From: Patiria pectinifera
Lineage: Eukaryota > Echinodermata > Asteroidea > Valvatida > Asterinidae
Assembly (NCBI GenBank): GCA_029964075.1
Contig: CM057136.1
Span: forward strand, 16,418,381 to 16,482,380
DNA: 64,000 nt
Reading direction: 5' to 3'
Shown here: in pieces, positions 58,280 through 64,000 of the stretch
Position numbering within the stretch: position 1 is the first letter of the stretch
How the letters are laid out: each line of letters starts with the position of its first letter
The notes under the pieces: generated by a model
The model's database searches: none
The model's input: only the letters and a program-made list of their open reading frames with translations
What the model was told of the DNA's origin: nothing
Translations under genes and position numbers: made by a program

Positions 58280-58786
58280 GTGAATATATATTTTTTGGTG
58301 CGTGTGAAAATATGTTTTATTTTTGTACAACGGTCGCCACTTATTAGGCCTATGTGGCGGCCGCCAGATAAAAAGTGGCGGCCGCTGTACAAAAAAGAAT
58401 ATTTTCACACGTACAAAAAAACATATTCACACGTTTTTATGTGGCGGCCGCCAGATAATAAATGGCGGCCGCCACATAAAAAAAGTGTGAAAATATTTTT
58501 TTTGTACAGCGTCCGCCACTTATTATGTGGCGGCCGCCAGATAATAAGTGGAGGCCGCCACATAAGTCGTCATAATAAGTGGCGGCCGCTGTACAATTTT
58601 TTTTTCACACGTACAAAAAAAAATATATTCACACTTTTTTTTTTATGTGGCGGCCGCCAGATAATAAGTGGCGGCCGCCACATAAAAAAGTGTGAATATA
58701 TTGTTTTGTACGTGTGAAAATATTGTTTTGTACAGCGGTCGCCACTTATTATCTGGCGGCCGCCACATAATAAGTGGCGGCCGCTT
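58280..58786. repeat. Palindromic GCGGCCGC array
   Basis: Alternates GC-rich palindromic blocks (GTGGCGGCCGCCA) with AT linkers (GATAATAA, CATAATAA, ACTTATTA) and longer spacers made of TGTACAAAAAA and ATATTTTCACACGTAC in both orientations. GCGGCCGC starts exactly at 58357, 58378, 58444, 58465, 58530, 58582, 58650, 58671, 58756 and 58777. Four pairs are spaced 21 bases, and a fifth partner at 58551 is mutated to GAGGCCGC. Because the unit is palindromic, both strands stay open with WRPP repeats (TGG CGG CCG CCA), which is why I do not call it coding. I know no named family for it. Confidence 0.85.
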
Positions 58787-61700
58787 CCGTAGGGTAGTAT
58801 AATCCCATCATAATAATCATATATAATAGTCATATTTAACCATCGTTCGTCCGTCTTAAAAGCCTAATTAGTCCTTAATCTGTTCTTGATCATCTAGGGT
58901 ATTTTATAGCCTATTATCACGGCCTAGTGCCTAATCGATCCCACGAGAGACAACTTAATCGTTGACAAGACACGCGCCCGATAGACCGGCGCATGACTCT
59001 TCATACCACGAAAATAGATCCCGGCTGTGACAAAAATGTTTTGATCATGAGATTGATTCCTACAAGGCAATTGAGGATATCTCATTCACTCTTTCAAATG
59101 TCCATTAGAATTCAATATTCTTTATTATTACATTCAATTAGGACGACGCTGAAAATGTAAATCTACGGAAATGCAAGAAGGTAAAAATTGTCGAATATTT
59201 TTAAGAGCGCATAATGTTCGGATCGTGACTAGAGGCTCCATTTTTTTTTAACATCGCCAAAGGGATATCTGATTATTTTGTCACACTGAAAATAGGGCAT
59301 GTAAATTTGATAAAAAAATATGAATAGGACAATATTGGTGTGTACCACATGCCAACAATATTGGCGTTTTCAGCTCACGTTGGCATGAAAAAGTATTTGG
59401 CTTTACAATCGACATCAAAAAATGCTTGTAATGGTAAAAAAAATACCAGTGCAATTTTTAAGAGCCAAATTCTGACGAAGAAGAAAAAGAACAGTCCGAT
59501 ATCATAAAGAACAACCTAAGAATGCCAGCATGTTGTTTGTTTTAAGCCAAACAATTTCCATCTTCGTAAGATTAAAGTACGTGGTTCAGATATTTCGGGG
59601 AAAAAAATCGTCAATAAAAATCGAAACCGCAGCGGGTATAACAAATAGCTAATATGCTTGCATTGTCTTGGATCTTGACTATGAACTATGTTGTTACAAG
59701 AACTGATGACTTTAAGATACCAATCTAACACCAACGAAAACATCGATAGTGCGGCTAGGCCTATATAGTACGATTTGGTGAAACATGCATGAGGCATCAG
59801 ATATCGCACCATCGTGATGCATGAGGTGGGAATTGGGGAACGTGTAAAAATATAATCTTACCTGCTGTAAGATGCAGTTTAAACACTCGTTGTTCAGAGA
59901 AACCTCCAACAGTGCAGGAATACTGTCTTGTTGAACTTTAAATCTTCAGGGGTAATTTGGTGTTGTTTTAGCTGCAACGTGTGCTATTCGCGCTTGAGTT
60001 GTCTTTACACTGCGTGGCTTGGTTATAGAAGTAGCGCGCATGTAATGATGCGGTGCTGTTATACCAACAAGCCGTGTAGAGCAAGTGATGGGGCGTGAGC
60101 GATCTCCGCCCGTTGAACTAACTGCGTCACGGCTATACCACAACCCCATGCGTACCTCACCGCGCCAAGTGTCACTCAGAATGTCTTCTCCCGTGTTCCA
60201 TTAGGTTTTGCAATTGACGCCCACCTCGTGCCGTGCTTGCTCCTGCGGTCTGTTTGTTAGACCCGATCACGTTTCCCTTCTTCCACTTTTTTTCTGAGAC
60301 TGCGCTTGCTTCCTTCTTCCGCAACATATTATACGTGTAGGCAAGTACAGTCGCTGGTAGATCGTGCATGTGTTTAGAAATACATGTACTTCTACCTTTT
60401 GATCCCGTGTTTTAATCTCAACAAAGCGAGGAAAAAACGCTGAAAAAAATATCTAGAATTCCTAAATCGCTATCACTGCAATACCCTGAGACTCACTTGC
60501 ATTCATTGCAAAGATTAGCTTTTAATCTAACGTTAAGAGCAATAAACAGTCAGATTATTTTTTTCAACTCGGAAAGAGGAAATTCGTCGATTGTACCATC
60601 TGCATACTATAGTGTAGGATCCTTAAGTTTCTAACCCCGGCACAATCCGCCTCTACATTTTTCCTGGGTTTTACTGGACGGCCCCACATTTCGTCTTAAT
60701 TAGTTTTTCTTGCGAGCCTATTGAGGCAGGTATTTCGGATCATATTCTGCTGAAATGGCGCATCATCGAGCGCAGGTTGACGTTAACTGTTTCTGTTCAC
60801 TTTTAATCTTTTTTCATCGGACCTAACGCCAAGAATTAATTAGACAAACGACGATAATCGCAAGACCTTTTTTTGATCTGAGTCAAACGGCATAATTATT
60901 GTATATCATATAGGTGCATCTACACCAATACAAACTATTTCATTGCACAGCCGAGGCCCAAAAGGAGACAGGATGAGCCCCTTCTCAGCTGTGAGAAGGT
61001 CAATTAGGCCAATTACAGTCTGTGATTAGATTTTCTCGGCGAGCATACTAGTAATTCTATCTGTCGGCTCATTGGAACAAGGTAAATCAAGCAGTGGGAA
61101 CGGCAAACAGTGACATCAATACACGGCTCTAGGTCAGTGCAGTGCTGTCAATGTTTTCAACCTCAATTCACAGAGAGATTTGTGAAGTGGAGAAATTGGC
61201 AATGGTACAATGAACGTTTTGTATGATATCAAGGTAATCACAAAGGAACTTAAATATAGAACAAAACATATCTTAGGGGTACGTTGTTCTGAAGAACTCA
61301 AGATCAAATCAAGCTACAGCCAATTACATTTGATGAAGTTTTACACATTTAAAAAAAGTTCCTCAATGGCGTTCCGTGCGTTTTGTTCATGGTAAAATCC
61401 ATCCTTGATTGGTTTTAAATTGAATTAATAAGAAAGGGAGGTGTTATCAAATTAAAAGAAATTCTAAAACAATTTAAACTTCTTGCGGCGAGTTTAAGGT
61501 GTACTCTTCTCCATCATCTTACAGATTCTTAAGTGTACCGTTTTTCAATTGCAAGGGAAGATACGAATTACAATCAACTTAAGCGGTCACTGCGCGCATT
61601 TATTCATCCAGATGCTTTTACCGCCGCGTGGGTAATCTTACAATCGCAAAATTATTCGCCTTCAAAAAGAAGGACGCTGAGTTTTGATCAGCTCTTCGTA

Positions 61701-64000
61701 ACGGTCAACGGACGAAGATTCAACTAAATCAATTGGTAATCCAACACTGCGATACCCATCCAAAATGAGTTCCTGAAGTAACTTCCGCAGTGACTTGGGT
61801 TACAAAATGATAAATAATTATGTCACTCGTAGATCATGTGCATGATAGTGTTCGCTGGAAGGTGTTTAAGCAGTGCATTTCAAGCCGGCTTGCCACAGAC
61901 TATAGGGATGTTTCAAAGCAGGGGGAGATGTTTCACAGCAGGGAGATAGAGCAAGGTAGCTTAGACAATCCAATAAAAAGTGAAACGCAAGATAATGATT
62001 TCTGAAGACGAACGGATGCTCATCGACATAAACCGGGCTGAACCTGGCACTGCCGCCACCTCGATCTCACTGTTAGCTATAGACCTCCCCACAGGGACTC
62101 CCACTTCACCGTGCAAGCCAATTAGAGCGGCATTAACTATTTCTCATCCGGTTAGGGGTGGTGACGTCACAGGGAGGAGGTAATGCAATCATTTTTGTTG
62201 TGGTCGGGCTGAGAAATAAAAGGTTTTCGAATGGAGCAACCACATCGTAGAACGTACCATCTAGAAGAGGTTTGGCTGTTCAACCGTATGATACACAGGG
62301 TTCCATTTAATTTTTCAATTGAATAACAAAATAAAAGATAAACATTCGATAACATTAACAGATAAATCTTGTCAATGTTACCTTCTATAAAACATAATGC
62401 ACACTATATTCACGACATGTAATTTAAAAGAGTCAAACTGTACACTATATAACATTCAAGTCACAATTGAAGAAAATACATTGTACTATCAAGCAACACA
62501 ATACAAAATTTGCTTCGAGTTCAGAGAACCACTGCAGCTAAATTTAGCAAAGGTTGCAGTCCCCGCAATGCATTATACACGTACCACAGGGTAGTCACGA
62601 CAAATGTCTCGATGCGATCTTTGTAAGGAGATAGGATGATGCATATCTGTGGATTGGCGGCGTTAACATCGATACGGACTAATCTATCCCATGAGCCATA
62701 GGAAACTGATGGGGCTTCATCTCGGTGAAATTAAATCGCAAAAGCGGCTTTCCGATGCTGTCCAACTTTCACTCACGAATCACAAAGTTTGCCGTAAAAA
62801 AATCCTACAATTCTCAACATTTAACAGTAATCTCTCCATGTAGAATATGCAATTTTAGGACTATTTTGGAAGTGAAAAAGTAATGCTTTTTCGATGATGA
62901 CAACTCGTGGTATGAGAATATCAACATCGCCGTCTTTAAAATCATCTAAAGAATGCCAACATCCAAGATGTCAGCCGGGGCTGAAAGCAATCTAAACAAT
63001 AAAACAACTCGCATGGTACCATTACAGCTTATACAAATTGAATCAAATACATATATCTGCCTCTAAATTTGCAGTTCAGATGTAGAATTTATGAAAAATA
63101 GCAAACACAAACACACCTTTAAATTTAATTTCCTCTCGACAATTTTGAAAGCGTCCTGCAAAATTTTTCTGCATTCCACCATTTCAAGCAGTTCCTTTTT
63201 ACGACTCAGAATGCTCCAATTGAATTAAGGTAATCTGATCCTGTTGACGTCAACACAGCAGTTTGTGTTGATCGTCAAACGGAACTTCAATCAAAGAAAT
63301 AAAGTTGTCAAGTAAAGTCGTATTTTGCAGCACAATCCAGAGACTGTTATGCGTTTTTATGCCCGAAGCTTCTCCGTCAAAGGCACTGTTTAAAGTCCGT
63401 CATATAATGATCAAACACAACCAGCCCCCTTGGCAACATTTACTGTAAATATACCGTGTCGGTTCACAGCAAATCTTTCCCTCTTTGACCGCGACACTTC
63501 AGAGTACATATTCAACTCACTGAAAGTGAAATGTTGACATTTCAAACTTACAAAGGCAACAGCCGTCGACAACAATACTGCTCCAGTGAGTCCCAGGTGC
63601 GGAGAGGCAGTAAAATGACAGACAGTTAAGGCAACTTGGCTGGCAAACGGAACTTAATTACAACTGTACATCTCTATTTTGTACCGGAGGAAGCCCCAAA
63701 TGAACTGAACAGTCCGATCTGTGTTTGTCCACAAACACCCAAGGTTGGGTTGTCATTGTAAACAGTGAATGCAAACACTGTAGAATTGTATTTTAAAATA
63801 TCTGAAAGCTTGTCTAAAATTACTTCAACTACAATATTAGCTTAACACGAAACAAAATTTCACTTATAAAAGGTGGAAGTTGAACACGCATATCAATAAA
63901 AACAAAAACCCAGAAAGTTTCAATTCTAGTGTCCTTTCTTCATTCGGGTTACGTAAACGTTTGTAACGCAGGCTCTGGTTTGTAATCCCTCTACCGTTAA
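58787..64000. other. Intergenic, no supported gene
   Basis: AT-rich to the right edge. Open frames stay below 100 codons and none has splice context or family resemblance. A CpG-richer patch at 59.95-60.25 kb holds no recognised exon. One TAGGCCTA at 59756. Confidence 0.5.

Noticed and set aside
58274-58833. Long frames on both strands rich in WRPP repeats
   Set aside because: They are a by-product of the palindromic GCGGCCGC array. Both strands give the same peptide, and there is no initiation or splice context.
1-64000. CRISPR arrays, operons, bacterial insertion sequences, rRNA genes or viral genes
   Set aside because: None seen. The window is eukaryotic nuclear DNA with spliced genes, and no direct-repeat/spacer array or viral polymerase or capsid motif is visible.

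Overview
The window is metazoan nuclear DNA: AT-rich, gene-poor, with spliced genes carrying GT-AG introns, long introns, and many short palindromic or dispersed repeats. A clear Nodal ligand, duplicated tachykinin-type neuropeptide receptors and a strong excess of the word TAGGCCTA suggest a marine invertebrate deuterostome, most likely an echinoderm or a hemichordate. I cannot fix the species from the sequence.

Layout. At the left edge (1408-2423, +) lies the terminal coding exon of nodal. It holds most of the prodomain and the whole seven-cysteine growth-factor domain; the 5' exon with the signal peptide was not found here. From about 2.4 to 31 kb I see no convincing gene. This stretch holds a palindromic MITE-like element (3837-4013), a duplicated dispersed repeat carrying two perfect DR1 nuclear-receptor words (7160-7665), microsatellites, a 67-69 bp direct repeat and several poly(G) runs.

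From 32.6 to 52.5 kb sit two paralogous class A GPCR genes facing each other. The plus-strand copy spans 32652-38635 (385 aa) and the minus-strand copy 52526-47085 (389 aa). Each has four coding exons cut at the same residues and phases, with exons 2 and 3 of identical length (151 and 197 nt). Both carry DRY, CWxP, NPxxY and the ECL2 cysteine, and their closest family resemblance is to tachykinin/neurokinin receptors. Between their 3' ends lies a probable two-exon gene (44366-45195, +) for a small charged protein with a KVHF sequence that fits a PP1-docking motif; I do not recognise its family. Promoter-like motif clusters lie at 31.6 kb, 39.4-39.6 kb and 53.06 kb.

From 53 to 64 kb there is no supported gene. 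The standout there is a 0.5-kb array at 58.28-58.79 kb made of palindromic GC-rich blocks with ten exact GCGGCCGC (NotI) words alternating with A/T-rich spacers. It is the most unusual structure in the window.

The genes do not form an operon or an obvious pathway. Nodal is a secreted axis and germ-layer signal, and the receptor pair looks like an inverted local duplication of a neuropeptide receptor.
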